From positions 92,426,542 through 92,490,541 of the forward strand of contig OV050032.1 in NCBI GenBank assembly GCA_920105625.2: 64,000 nt of DNA, in the 5' to 3' direction. Position numbers and translations under genes: made by a program. The notes below the pieces were generated by a model, which worked only from the letters and a program-made list of their open reading frames with translations, was not told the origin of the DNA and did no database searches. The stretch is from Clusia tigrina (taxonomy: Eukaryota > Arthropoda > Insecta > Diptera > Clusiidae). Positions 23,942 through 33,977 of this stretch are shown here, in pieces; position 1 is the stretch's first letter, and every line of letters begins with the position of its first letter.

Positions 23942-25703
23942 GTGTTTGATTTGGGACTCAAGGGTAGCATAGCTTTGGGCGATAGATTAAATTGGCAAGA
24001 GGCTCGAGTACTTTATAGTTACAAAATTTCAAGGTTTTATGACGCTCCAGTAAAAAGTTACAAGCATTTGTATATTGCAAACTCTCATACGTGTAGGACG
24101 TACCGTATAGAAGTTAGGGCCATTTGAAGTTTTATCAGGGTTTGATTTGGGACTCAAGGGTAGCATAGCTTTGAGCGATAGATTAGATTGACAAGAGGCT
24201 CGAGTACTTTATTTTACAAAATTTCAAGGTTTTATGACGCTCCAGTAAAAAGTTACAAGCATTTGTATGTTGCAAACTTTGATAGGTGTAGGACGTACCG
24301 TATAGAAGTTAGGGCCATTTGAAGTTTTCTCAGTGTTTGATTTGGGACTCAAGGGTAGCATAGCTTTGAGCGATAGATTAGATTGACAAGAGGCTCGAGT
24401 ACTTTATTGTTACAAAATTTCAAGGTTTTATAACGCTCCAGTAAAAAGTTACACATTTGTATGTTGCAAACTTTGATAGGTGTAGGACGTACCGTATACA
24501 AGTTAGGGCCATTTGAAGTTTTATCAGTGTTTGATTTGGGACTCAAGGGTAGCATAGCTTTGAGCGATAGCTTAAATTGGCAAGAGGCTCGAGTACTTTA
24601 TTGTTACAAAATTTCAAGGTTTTATGACGCTCCAGTAAAAACTTACAAGCATTTGTATGTTGCAAACTTTGATAGGTGAAGGACGTACCGTATAGAAGTT
24701 AGGGCCATTTGAAGTTTTCTCAGTGTTTGATTTGGGACTCTAGGGTAGCATAGCTTTGAGCGATAGCTTTAATTGGCAAGAGGCTCGAGTACTTTATTGT
24801 TACAAAATTACAAGGTTTTATGACGCTCCAGTGAAAACTTACAAGCATTTGTATGTTGCAAACTTTGATAGGTGTAGGACGTACCGTATAGAAGTTAGGG
24901 CCATTTGAAGTTTTCTCAGTGTTTGATTTGGGACTCAAGGGTAGCATAGCTTTGAGCGATAGATTAAATTGGCAAGAGGCTCGAGTACTTTATTGTTACA
25001 AACTGTCAAGGTTTTATGACGCTCCGGTAAAAAGTTACAAGCATTTGTATGTTGCAAACTTTGATAGGTGTAGGACGTACCGTATAGAAGTTAGAGCTAA
25101 TTTAAAGTTTTATCAGTGTTTGATTTGGGACTCAAGGGTAGCATAGCTTTGAGCGATAGCTTTAATTGACAAGAGGCTCGAGTAATTTATAGTTACAAAA
25201 TTTCAAGGTTTTGTGGCGCTCCAGTAAAAACTTACAAGCATTTGTATGTTGCAAACTTTCATACGTGTAGGACGTACCGTATAGAAGTTAGGGCCATTTG
25301 AAGTTTTATCAGTGTTTGATTTGGGACTCAAGGGTAGCATAGCTTTGAGCGATAGATTAATTTGACAAAAGGTTCGAGTACTTTATTGTTACAAAATTTC
25401 AAGGTTTTATGACGCTCCAGTAAAAAGTTACAAGCTTTTGTATGTTGCAAACTTTGATAGGTGTAGGACGTACCGTATAGAAGTTAGGGCCATTTGAAGT
25501 TTTCTCCGTGTTTGATTTGGGACTCAAGGGTAGCATAGCTTTGAGCGATAAATTAGATTGGCAAAAGGCTCGAGTAATTTATTGTTACAAAATTTCAAGG
25601 TTTTGTGACGCTCCAGTAAAAAGTTACAAGCATTTGTATGTTGCAAATTTTGATAGGTGTAGGACGTACCGTATAGAAGTTAGGGCCATTTGAAGTTTTC
25701 TCA
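23942..25703 (+). repeat. Segmental repeat within array, copy 2 (9 monomers)
   Basis: Matches 17480-19239 marker for marker (GGGCGATAG with CAAACTCTCATACG, TTATCAGGGTTTG, TTACACATTTG, GGTGAAGGACG, TTGTGGCGCTCC, GATAAATTAGATTGGCAAAAGG). It has an added CTTTAATTGG monomer at ~24723 and lacks the counterpart of 18652. Private changes include TTATTTTACAAAAT at ~24211 and AGAGCTAATTTAAAG at ~25092. Confidence 0.8.
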
Positions 25704-28039
25704 GTGTTTGATTTGGGACTCAAGGGTAGCATAGCTTTGAGCGATAGATTAAATTGGCAAGAGGCTCGAGTACTTTATTGTTACAAAATTTCAAGGTTTT
25801 GTGACGCTCCAGTAAAAAGTTACAAGCATTTGTATGTTGCAAACTTTGATAGGTGTAGGACGTACCGTATAGAAGTTAGGGCCATTTGAAGTTTTCTCAG
25901 TGTTTGATTTGGGACTCAAGGGTAGCATAGATTTGAGCGATAGATTAAATTGGCAAGAGGCTCGAGTACTTTATTGTTACGAAATTTCAAGGTTTTATGA
26001 CGCTCCAGTAAAAACTTACAAGCATTTGTATGTTGCAAACTTTGATAGGTGAAGGACGTACCGTATAGAAGTTAGGGCCATTTGAAGTTTTCTCAGTGTT
26101 TGATTTGGGACTCAAGGGTAGCATAGCTTTGAGCGATAGCTTTAATTGGCAAAAGGCTCGAGTACTTTATTGTTACAAAATTACAAGGTTTTATGACGCT
26201 CCAGTAAAAACTTACAAGCATTTGTATGTTGCAAACTTTGATAGGTGTAGGACGTACCGTATAGAAGTTAGGGCCATTTGAAGTTTTCTCAGTGTTTGAT
26301 TTGGGACTCAAGGGTAGCATAGCTTTGAGCGATAGATTAAATTGGCAAGAGGCTCGAGTACTTTATTGTTACAAACTTTCAAGGTTTTATGACGCTCCGG
26401 TAAAAAGTTACAAGCATTTGTATGTTGCAAACTTTGATAGGTGTCGGACGTACCGTATAGAAGTTAGGGCCATTTGAAGTTTTATCAGTGTTTGATTTGG
26501 GACTCAAGGGTAGCATAGCTTTGAGCGATAGCTTTAATTGACAAGAGGCTCGAGTAATTTATAGTTACAAAATTTCAAGGTTTTGTGGCGCTCCAGTAAA
26601 AACTTACAAGCATTTGTATGTTGCAAACTTTCATACGTGTAGGACGTACCGTATAGAAGTTGGCCATTTGAAGTTTTATCAGTGTTTGATTTGGGACTCA
26701 AGGGTAGCATAGCTTTGAGCGATAGCTTTAATTGGCAAGAGGCTCGAGTACTTTATTGTTACAAAATTACAAGGTATTATGACGCTCCAGTAAAAACTTA
26801 CAAGCATTTGTATGTTGCAAACTTTGATAGGTGTAGGACGTACCGTATAGAAGTTAGGGCCATTTGAAGTTTTCTCCGTGTTTGATTTGGGACTCAAGGG
26901 TAGCATAGCTTTGAGCGATAAATTAGATTGGCAAAAGGCTCGAGTAATTTATTGTTACAAAATTTCAAGGTTTTGTGACGCTCCAGTAAAAAGTTACAAG
27001 CATTTGTATGTTGCAAACTTTGATAGGTGTAGGACGTACCGTATAGGAGTTAGGGCCATTTGAAGTTTTCTCAGTGTTTGATTTGGGACTCAAGGGTAGC
27101 ATAGCTTTGAGCGATAGATTAAATTGGCAAGAGGCTCGAGTACTTTATTGTTACAAAATTTCAAGGTTTTGTGACGCTCCAGTAAAAAGTTACAAGCATT
27201 TGTATGTTGCAAACTTTGATAGGTGTAGGACGTACCGTATAGAAGTTAGGGCCATTTGAAGTTTTATTAGTGTTTGATTTGGGACTCAAGGGTAGCATAG
27301 CTTTGAGCGATAGCTTTAATTGGCAAGAGGCTCGAGTAATTTATAGTTACAAAATTTCAAGGTTTTATGACGCTCCCGTAAAAACTTACAAGCATTTGTA
27401 TGTTGAAAACTTTGATAGGTGTAGGACGTACCGAATATAAGTTAGGGCCATTTGAAGTTTTATCTGTGTTTGATTTGGGACTCAAGGGTAGCATAGCTTT
27501 GAGCGATAGATTAGATTGGCAAGAGGCTCGAGTACTTTATTGTTACAAAATTTCAAGGTTTTATGACGCTCCAGTAAAAAGTTACACATTTGTATGTTGC
27601 AAACTTTGATAGGTGTAGGGCGTACCGTATACAAGTTAGGGCCATTTGAAGTTTTATCAGTATTTGATTTGGGACTCAAGGGTCGCATAGCTTTGAGCGA
27701 TAGATTAAATTGACAAAAGGTTCGAGTACTTTATTGTTACAAAATTTCAATGTTTTATGACGCTCCAGTAAAAAGTTACAAGCTTTTGTATGTTGCAAAC
27801 TTTGATAGGTGTAGGACGTACCGTATAGAAGTTAGGGCCATTTGAAGTTTTCTCAGTGTTTGATTTGGGACTCAAGGGTAGCATAGCTTTGAGCGATAGA
27901 TTAAATTGGCAAGAGGCTCGAGTACTTTATTGTTACAAAATTTCAAGGTTTTATGACGCTCCAGTAAAAACTTACAAGCATTTGTATGTTGCAAACTTTG
28001 ATAGGTGAAGGACGTACCGTATAGAAATTAGGGCCATTT

Positions 28040-28044
28040 GAAGT
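28040..28044 (+). repeat. Target site duplication GAAGT, left copy (BEL)
   Basis: GAAGT of the satellite (CCATTTGAAGT) directly precedes the 5' LTR. It pairs with GACGT after the 3' LTR. Confidence 0.85.
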
Positions 28045-28120
28045 TGTTGGAAAATAGTATTATTAACTTTCGTTAGATTTATAGTTAAAATTCAGAGACT
28101 GGTTTTGTACAACTCTGGGT

Positions 28121-28126
28121 TATAAA
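28121..28126 (+). promoter_or_regulatory. Probable TATA box in BEL 5' LTR
   Basis: TATAAA in GGGTTATAAACCAATG, 76 bases into the LTR. The TTCTTCTTTCTCTC stretch about 25 bases downstream would hold the start site. It is a sequence match only. Confidence 0.55.
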
Positions 28127-28237
28127 CCAATGTTGTGCATTCTTCTTTCTCTCTTTTCCTATGTTCGTCAAAGCGCTGCCTAAAATGGCCATTTGATCTT
28201 GAACATCGAAAGAGTGAAGAGAGGGTGCAAAACTGCG

Positions 28238-28288
28238 GTAAGTTTGTAGTATTTGATCATCAATGTACTAAATTTAATTATTTTACAG
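28238..28288 (+). other. Candidate 51-nt intron inside the BEL LTR
   Basis: The donor G|GTAAGT at 28238, a TACTAAA branch-like site at 28266-28272 and the acceptor TTATTTTACAG ending at 28288 form a near-perfect short-intron set. Downstream sequence resumes with AATAAA. If transcription starts near the TATA box, this lies in the 5' untranslated leader. The identical set occurs in the 3' LTR at 34139-34189. Splicing is inferred. Confidence 0.5.
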
Positions 28289-28294
28289 AATAAA
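28289..28294 (+). terminator. Polyadenylation signal AATAAA, BEL 5' LTR copy
   Basis: AATAAA directly after the candidate acceptor, in ACAGAATAAACATACG. The 3' LTR copy would be the active one. Confidence 0.5.
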
Positions 28295-28355
28295 CATACG
28301 TACACCCGTAGTTGTTTTAAGCAAACCCTCTTTAGCCAAAGTCGTAGCCGCGACA

Positions 28356-28418
28356 TCTTTATTCGCAGTTTTCGTTTTGTTTTAACTGCGTCGCTTCCAC
28401 TGCCGTGAAGCATTGACT
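28356..28418 (+). other. BEL leader without an obvious primer-binding site; hairpin
   Basis: The 63 bases between the 5' LTR and the ATG begin TCTTTATTCG and contain no TGG, so the normal complement to a tRNA 3' CCA end is missing. CGCAGTT (28364-28370) and AACTGCG (28384-28390) can pair as a 7-bp stem with a 13-base loop. How first-strand synthesis is primed cannot be told from this sequence. Confidence 0.6.
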
Positions 28419-31400
28419 ATGGAGAATCGCCGAAGCCCTCGGCTCAACAAAGCAGAAGCGGAGATAGGTGAAGTAAAGCCCAGTTCCACCTTGTCTACCG
28501 CCTCCGAAAATACCGCTGTTGCAGCCGCAAGTACCAACGCCACCGCCAGTTCATCAGAACTAACTTCAATGTTGGAAATGCAGAAGCAAATCGACGCGCT
28601 TCAAAGACAGATAAAAGAATTCCAGGTAAGGTTAGGTGAACAAAATCGCCATTGCCAAGGGCTGGAGACTGCATTGCGTAGCTCAGTGCATCTAGTTAAT
28701 GATGCACCCATCGCCGCCGCCACAACTATAGTACCCGTCGTTGCGCAATCGTTGACTTCAGCTGCACGTGCCCCAGTACATAACCTCCCAAATTTGTCGG
28801 CTAGCGCAACAACAGCTAACATTACGCCATCTGCCATAAACAGTTATGCACATGACACGACGTCGACTATCGCGAGCAGCGATGCCGTGCCGCTAGTGCC
28901 GCAAGCAACTGAGAACAGTTACGGGTTTTCTTCGCTGCCGACGTCAACTGCGAGCGCCGTCTTTGCGCCAATATATGCAATAACGAACCAAGCGCACGCT
29001 ACACCAAGTCATTCCGGCGTGTCTTATACATCGCCACTGGCCTTTAACAATTTCAACAATTTTACGCGTACGCCTATGCCAACAAATGAGATATCATTTC
29101 TGTCAAATTCAACAACAGTGCCACGAAAATTGCAAGATTTGCCCGAGTTCAATGGGGAACCAGAAGACTGGCCTATCTTTTATACATCCTACATCCAGTC
29201 GACTTCAGCGTACAACTACACCAATCTGGAAAATAATCAGCGGTTGCAGAAAGCTGTTAAAAGAGAAGCGCGCGAGGTGATTCAATCGCTTTTAATTCAC
29301 CCAGATAACGTCGGTGCCGCCATAGAACAGCTTCGCTTTCGCTACGGACGTCCCGAACAACTAATCCAGAGCCAGTTACGTCAAGCAAGGGAGTTGCCTA
29401 ATATTTCGGAGAATGCATTGTCCAAGTTGGTGCCCTTTGCTACCAAGGTGAACAATTTATCAATATTCCTGCAATCTGTGAATGGCCAACAACACATCGC
29501 CAATCCTACGCTATTGGAGGAATTAGTGTCGAAGCTCCCAATGAGTAGAAAACTGGAGTGGGCTAGAGTAGCCGCCTCCATACAGCCGTATCCGACAATT
29601 ATACATTTTAGCAATTGGGTAACTGAACTTGCAAACTTAATATGTACAGTGCAAGATGTCGACAGTAAAGAACAAATGCGCCGTGTGGTCCTGCACACAT
29701 CCGAAAAACGATGTCCAGGTGTGAGTCCCTTAAAGTGTCCCGTATGCCAGTGGGAGCATAAACTGCAGGATTGTCGCCGTTTCCTTAGTGCTACAGTGCC
29801 AGAGAGATGGGATTTTGTAAAGAGACATCGTGCTTGTTTTTCGTGCCTAAACGTGGGCCATAACACGCGTAACTGTCGCCGCAAGAAGTATTGTTCGGAA
29901 GAGGGTTGCCGACGCAGACACCACGGCCTACTGCACGAAGCCACTGCTACAGATCCGACCTCTAGTGCCCGAATTGAACAACGAGGTGAAGTACGAGGAA
30001 GCGTGTTGAGTTGCGCGGCTGTTGGCAGCACTAAACCCAAGCTACTCTTTCGTGTGCTGCCTGTAACATTGTATGGTGAAAAGAACCGGATCAATACATA
30101 CGCCTTATTGGATGAAGGTTCTTCGATTACAATGTTAGACAGCGAATTAGCCAAGCAGTTAGGAGTACGTGGCCATCAACACAGTTTAAATATACAATGG
30201 TTTGGAGGAAGGGCAGCGCAAGAGCCGTCTGAGGTTTTCAACATTGAAATCAGCGGGACAGGTAAAAAGAAGCGCCATCTGCTGCGCAATGTATATGCCG
30301 TAGCTAACCTCGATTTGCCCACGCAGAGTTTAAGTCGTGACGATCTAAAGAGTGGAGACAAATCAATTTCGTCTCTACCCTTCCAGCCGTATTCCGATAC
30401 TGTACCTCAGCTTTTGATTGGAATTGATCACGCACACCTAGGCTTACCGACTGATATAAAAAGGGTTAGCGATCAAGGCCCGTACGCTTGCAACACTGAA
30501 CTGGGATGGGTAGTTTTCGGACCAACTAGGCGAGCGCCGTTAGCCACCCACTCTTGCTTGTTTGTGCGCACACAAGAAGAAGAAGAAGACTTACATCAAC
30601 TTGTGACCGACTATTTCAATGTTGAGGGTCTCGGTGTTAGACCTTCACCGCCTGTTGAAAGCAGCGATGACGTCAGAGCTAAGCAGTTACTTGAAGGGAC
30701 AACTAAGCGAGTGGAAGGTCGTTTTGAAACGGGTCTATTATGGAAAGACGATGACGTACGACTGCCCGATAATTATACTGCCGCTTTACACAGACTTGAA
30801 GGCATCGAGAAAAAGATGAAACGTGATGCAACGTTTGCAACAACGTACAAAGGTGTCATCGAAGGGTACTTGAGCAAGGGGTACGCTCGAAAACTTACAC
30901 TTGAGGAAGCGAGTTTGACTTCACCAAGGAAGTGGTATCTACCGCACTTCGGTGTCGTCAACCCAAATAAACCGAAAAAATTACGTTTTGTTTTTGACGC
31001 AGCCGCTCAAGTTAGAGGGGTATCTCTGAACTCGATGTTGTTAAAGGGGCCACAGCTCTACATATCACTACCTTCGATTTTGTTTAATTTTAGAACACGT
31101 GCAGTTGCAGTCTGCGGAGACATCAAAGAGATGTTCCACCAGGTAGCTATACAGCCAGCTGATAGGTGTGCACAGCGTTTTCTATGGCGTGATGGCGAGA
31201 ATAATAAGCCGCCTGAGGAGTATGCAATGAGGGTGATGATTTTCGGCACCGCGTGCTCGCCCTGCTCTGCGCAATATGTCATGAGACTGAACGCCAGGGA
31301 GCACCGTGAAAGTCACCCTCGTGCGATTGAAGCTATCTTTGATCACCATTATATTGATGATTTTGTCGACAGTTTTAGTTCGACTCAAGAGGCCATAGAT

Positions 31401-33977
31401 ATCTCAAAGCAGGTTCGCGAAATTCACAGCGATGGTGGGTTCGAATTACGCGGATTCGTATCGAACTCAAAGGAAGTAGTTAAAGAATTGGATGGCAGTA
31501 CGACAACGAAACAGATCGCTGCAGGTGAGAGTACAGAGAAGGTTCTTGGGTTATATTGGGAATCGACAAGCGATAATTTTAAATTTAATCTGAAGTTCCA
31601 TCGTATTGAACATACAGTAATCGCAGGCGAGAGGAGTCCTACAAAAAGAGAACTCCTTAGCATTATTATGTCAACGTTTGACCCGCTGGGGTTTTTAAGC
31701 TATTTTACAGTTGCAGCCAAATCTCTTATGCGTGAAGTTTGGCGTCGTGAAGTCCGTTGGGATGAGTCCATCCCTAACGACGTGAACGTATTATGGGAAC
31801 AGTGGCGTCAACAGATGCACAAGGTAACGGAATTTCGTGTGCCGCGATTCTACTTCTCTTATGGTGTGCCCCAAGATTTAGAGCTGCATGTGTTTGTTGA
31901 CGCCAGCGAAGAGGCCTTTGCTGCAGTCGCCTACTGGAGGTCAAGAGGGCCGAATGGTGAAGTTGAAGTTACGTTAGTCTGTGCGAAAACGAAGTGCGCC
32001 CCGCTAAAGGCTGTAACCATTCCACGCCTAGAATTGCAAGCAGCTGTGCTAGGCGTACGTCTACGGAAATTGATATTGGACAATCACCAACTGCGCCCCC
32101 AACGATGCTGCTTATGGAGCGACTCTAAAACAGTTTTGAAATGGATTGGCAGCGAACATCGACGCTACAAACCGTATGTGGCGCACCGCGTTGCAGAGAT
32201 TCTAAGCGGGAGTGAAGTTCGCGAATGGAGATGGGTACCAACCAAAGACAATGCAGCCGACGATGCGACAAGAAGCAACAAAAGCGTTGATTTTTCACAA
32301 AAATCTCGCTGGCTGCAGGGACCGAATTTCTTGAGATGCGATGAGGATACGTGGCCAGAAGAAAACGATGCTAGAGCCATTGTGGAAGATGATGAAGAAC
32401 TTCGCCCCAGATTTGCTTTAATTGCCAGCAACAACATTTTTATTGAATATAATCGTTTTTCAAGTTTAATTAGGTTAAAGAGAGCAGTAGCGTGGATTCT
32501 TCGCTTCATAAATCGATGTCGTAAACGGGAGCTAGAATATCATGACTATGGGCTTACTGCAGCTGAGATTGAAGCTGCCGAGCATCTGTTATGCCTGCGC
32601 GTTCAAACAGAATCATTCGCTTCAGAACGCAACTGTATCATAATTGGTCAAGGTATACCAAAAGCCAGTTCATTAAAACAACTTTCACCATACCTGGACA
32701 ACGACGGACTACTTCGCGTGCAAGGGCGTATAGATGCAGCCAGCTTCTTGCCGTATAACGCCAGACGCCCGATTATTCTGCCGTATGGGCACACCTTTAC
32801 ACGGTTGGTCGTCCGTTATCACCATTGCCAGATGAAGCACCAGAATCACGAGGCGACTATAAGCAATATTCGTCAGAAATACTGGATTCCCAGAATAAGA
32901 CAGCTGCTACGAAGCGTAATAGCTGCATGTAAATTTTGCCATATCAGCAAGGCTGAACCGCACACGCCCATGATGGGTCCTTTACCTGAAGATCGGCTTG
33001 AGCCATACGTACGGCCCTTTACCTATACAGGACTCGACTATTTTGGGCCTATTTGCGTTACTATAGGGCGGCGTACTGAGAAGCGCTGGGTCGCGCTATT
33101 TACGTGCCTCACAGTACGCGCAATACACTTAGAGATCGCCCACGACTTATCGACGGATTCCTGCATAATCGCCATGCGCAACTTCATGAATCGGAGAGGG
33201 GTTCCGACACGTCTACGAACCGATAATGGAAAAAACTTTATAGGAGCCAATGAAGAAGCGAAACGTTTTTCTGAAGTTTTTGATACCGAGCGTGTTCAAA
33301 ACGAATTGTCAACGAAGGGAGTTGGGTGGTTTTTCAACTGCCCTGCCAACCCATCGGAAGGAGGAGTGTGGGAAAGGATGGTGCAGTGCGTTAAAAAAGT
33401 TCTCCGACATTCATTAAAAGAAGGAGTGCCACGTGAGCATGTCCTACAGAGCTTTCTGATAGAAGCAGAGAATATAGTAAACTCACGCCCATTGACGCAC
33501 CTACCCATCTCTCCCGACGAAGAGGAACCACTAACACCGAATCACTTCCTGATTGGCGTAGGTAATGCCTCGCAAACGCCAACGGCCAATACTCCTGAAG
33601 AGAAGGCACTTGGTTTACGCAAACAGTGGCGCATTGCACGGAGCCTAAGGAACGCATTCTGGAAACAATGGGTACTGGAGTATTTGCCGACGCTAACCCG
33701 AAGAGTCAAATGGTGTCAGCGAACAGCACCTCTTACAGAGGGTGATGCAGTATTTATTTGTGATCCGAATATGCCAAGAAATCTGTGGCGACGTGGAATT
33801 GTTGAACGAGTGCACACTGGCGCGGATGGTGTAGTTCGGCGTGCGGACGTGCGTACGGTTGGCGGACTTCTGCAACGAGCGGTATCTAAACTGGCAGTCT
33901 TGGATCTGGAGAATAGTGAAGCTGATCGCTCCACGGGGGTGGGGGTGTTGGAAAATAGTATTATTAACTTTCGTTAG
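28419..33977 (+). CDS. gag-pol: BEL/Pao Gag-Pol polyprotein (1852 aa, intact)
   Basis: I chose the ATG at 28419 (MENRRSPRLN); a TTG two codons upstream is unlikely to initiate in a eukaryote. Residues ~48-76 look like a coiled coil, followed by a Ser/Thr/Ala-rich stretch to ~230. Residues ~238-400 are the BEL Gag domain (LPEFNGEPEDW). Zinc knuckles are C440-C443-H447-C452 and C473-C476-H481-C486, with a third Cys/His cluster at 492-506. The protease has LLDEGSS (D565). Reverse transcriptase has D901 in GDIKEMF and YIDD at 978-981. A peptidase-A17-like region spans ~1040-1130. RNase H residues are D1161, E1205, D1235 and D1281 or D1282. Integrase has a zinc-binding H/C region (C1504, C1507) and D1540, D1602, E1652. 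A BEL C-terminal domain follows (~1740-1830). The last 10 codons and the stop lie inside the 3' LTR. No disabling change is seen. Confidence 0.96.
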   Translation: MENRRSPRLNKAEAEIGEVKPSSTLSTASENTAVAAASTNATASSSELTSMLEMQKQIDALQRQIKEFQVRLGEQNRHCQGLETALRSSVHLVNDAPIAAATTIVPVVAQSLTSAARAPVHNLPNLSASATTANITPSAINSYAHDTTSTIASSDAVPLVPQATENSYGFSSLPTSTASAVFAPIYAITNQAHATPSHSGVSYTSPLAFNNFNNFTRTPMPTNEISFLSNSTTVPRKLQDLPEFNGEPEDWPIFYTSYIQSTSAYNYTNLENNQRLQKAVKREAREVIQSLLIHPDNVGAAIEQLRFRYGRPEQLIQSQLRQARELPNISENALSKLVPFATKVNNLSIFLQSVNGQQHIANPTLLEELVSKLPMSRKLEWARVAASIQPYPTIIHFSNWVTELANLICTVQDVDSKEQMRRVVLHTSEKRCPGVSPLKCPVCQWEHKLQDCRRFLSATVPERWDFVKRHRACFSCLNVGHNTRNCRRKKYCSEEGCRRRHHGLLHEATATDPTSSARIEQRGEVRGSVLSCAAVGSTKPKLLFRVLPVTLYGEKNRINTYALLDEGSSITMLDSELAKQLGVRGHQHSLNIQWFGGRAAQEPSEVFNIEISGTGKKKRHLLRNVYAVANLDLPTQSLSRDDLKSGDKSISSLPFQPYSDTVPQLLIGIDHAHLGLPTDIKRVSDQGPYACNTELGWVVFGPTRRAPLATHSCLFVRTQEEEEDLHQLVTDYFNVEGLGVRPSPPVESSDDVRAKQLLEGTTKRVEGRFETGLLWKDDDVRLPDNYTAALHRLEGIEKKMKRDATFATTYKGVIEGYLSKGYARKLTLEEASLTSPRKWYLPHFGVVNPNKPKKLRFVFDAAAQVRGVSLNSMLLKGPQLYISLPSILFNFRTRAVAVCGDIKEMFHQVAIQPADRCAQRFLWRDGENNKPPEEYAMRVMIFGTACSPCSAQYVMRLNAREHRESHPRAIEAIFDHHYIDDFVDSFSSTQEAIDISKQVREIHSDGGFELRGFVSNSKEVVKELDGSTTTKQIAAGESTEKVLGLYWESTSDNFKFNLKFHRIEHTVIAGERSPTKRELLSIIMSTFDPLGFLSYFTVAAKSLMREVWRREVRWDESIPNDVNVLWEQWRQQMHKVTEFRVPRFYFSYGVPQDLELHVFVDASEEAFAAVAYWRSRGPNGEVEVTLVCAKTKCAPLKAVTIPRLELQAAVLGVRLRKLILDNHQLRPQRCCLWSDSKTVLKWIGSEHRRYKPYVAHRVAEILSGSEVREWRWVPTKDNAADDATRSNKSVDFSQKSRWLQGPNFLRCDEDTWPEENDARAIVEDDEELRPRFALIASNNIFIEYNRFSSLIRLKRAVAWILRFINRCRKRELEYHDYGLTAAEIEAAEHLLCLRVQTESFASERNCIIIGQGIPKASSLKQLSPYLDNDGLLRVQGRIDAASFLPYNARRPIILPYGHTFTRLVVRYHHCQMKHQNHEATISNIRQKYWIPRIRQLLRSVIAACKFCHISKAEPHTPMMGPLPEDRLEPYVRPFTYTGLDYFGPICVTIGRRTEKRWVALFTCLTVRAIHLEIAHDLSTDSCIIAMRNFMNRRGVPTRLRTDNGKNFIGANEEAKRFSEVFDTERVQNELSTKGVGWFFNCPANPSEGGVWERMVQCVKKVLRHSLKEGVPREHVLQSFLIEAENIVNSRPLTHLPISPDEEEPLTPNHFLIGVGNASQTPTANTPEEKALGLRKQWRIARSLRNAFWKQWVLEYLPTLTRRVKWCQRTAPLTEGDAVFICDPNMPRNLWRRGIVERVHTGADGVVRRADVRTVGGLLQRAVSKLAVLDLENSEADRSTGVGVLENSIINFR
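33935..33945 (+). other. BEL polypurine tract
   Basis: GGGGGTGGGGG abuts the 3' LTR, as expected for the plus-strand primer. It lies within the polyprotein frame and encodes part of the GVGVL stretch near the C-terminus. Confidence 0.8.

Larger units (their letters stand above)
11382..28044 (+). repeat. 196-bp satellite array, middle segment (~85 monomers)
   Basis: Continuous monomers between the two retrotransposons, all in + orientation. Unlike the left segment this one contains small indels: a lost G at ~14552 (TTTGGACTC), an extra A at ~15180 (TTAAAATTGG), a 2-bp loss giving TTACACATTTG at ~17210, ~17990, ~24452 and ~27584, and AGTTGGCCATTTG (2 bp lost) at ~18629 and ~26659. Many monomers read ATTGACAAG where others have ATTGGCAAG, which puts a TGA in the common frame. 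No gene, RNA gene or further transposon is seen. Confidence 0.97.
28045..28355 (+). repeat. BEL 5' LTR (311 bp)
   Basis: TG...CA-bounded copy of 33946-34256, identical except for T at 28100. It contains TATAAA (28121-28126), a pyrimidine-rich stretch after it, a consensus 51-nt intron candidate (28238-28288) and AATAAA (28289-28294). Confidence 0.96.

Noticed and set aside
29381..30154. 257-codon antisense frame within the BEL Gag-protease region
   Set aside because: It lies fully opposite the intact polyprotein and shows no recognisable domain; it is a shadow of the coding strand.
32165..32509. 114-codon antisense frame in the BEL RNase H-integrase region
   Set aside because: It is a shadow of the sense frame and has no recognisable motif.
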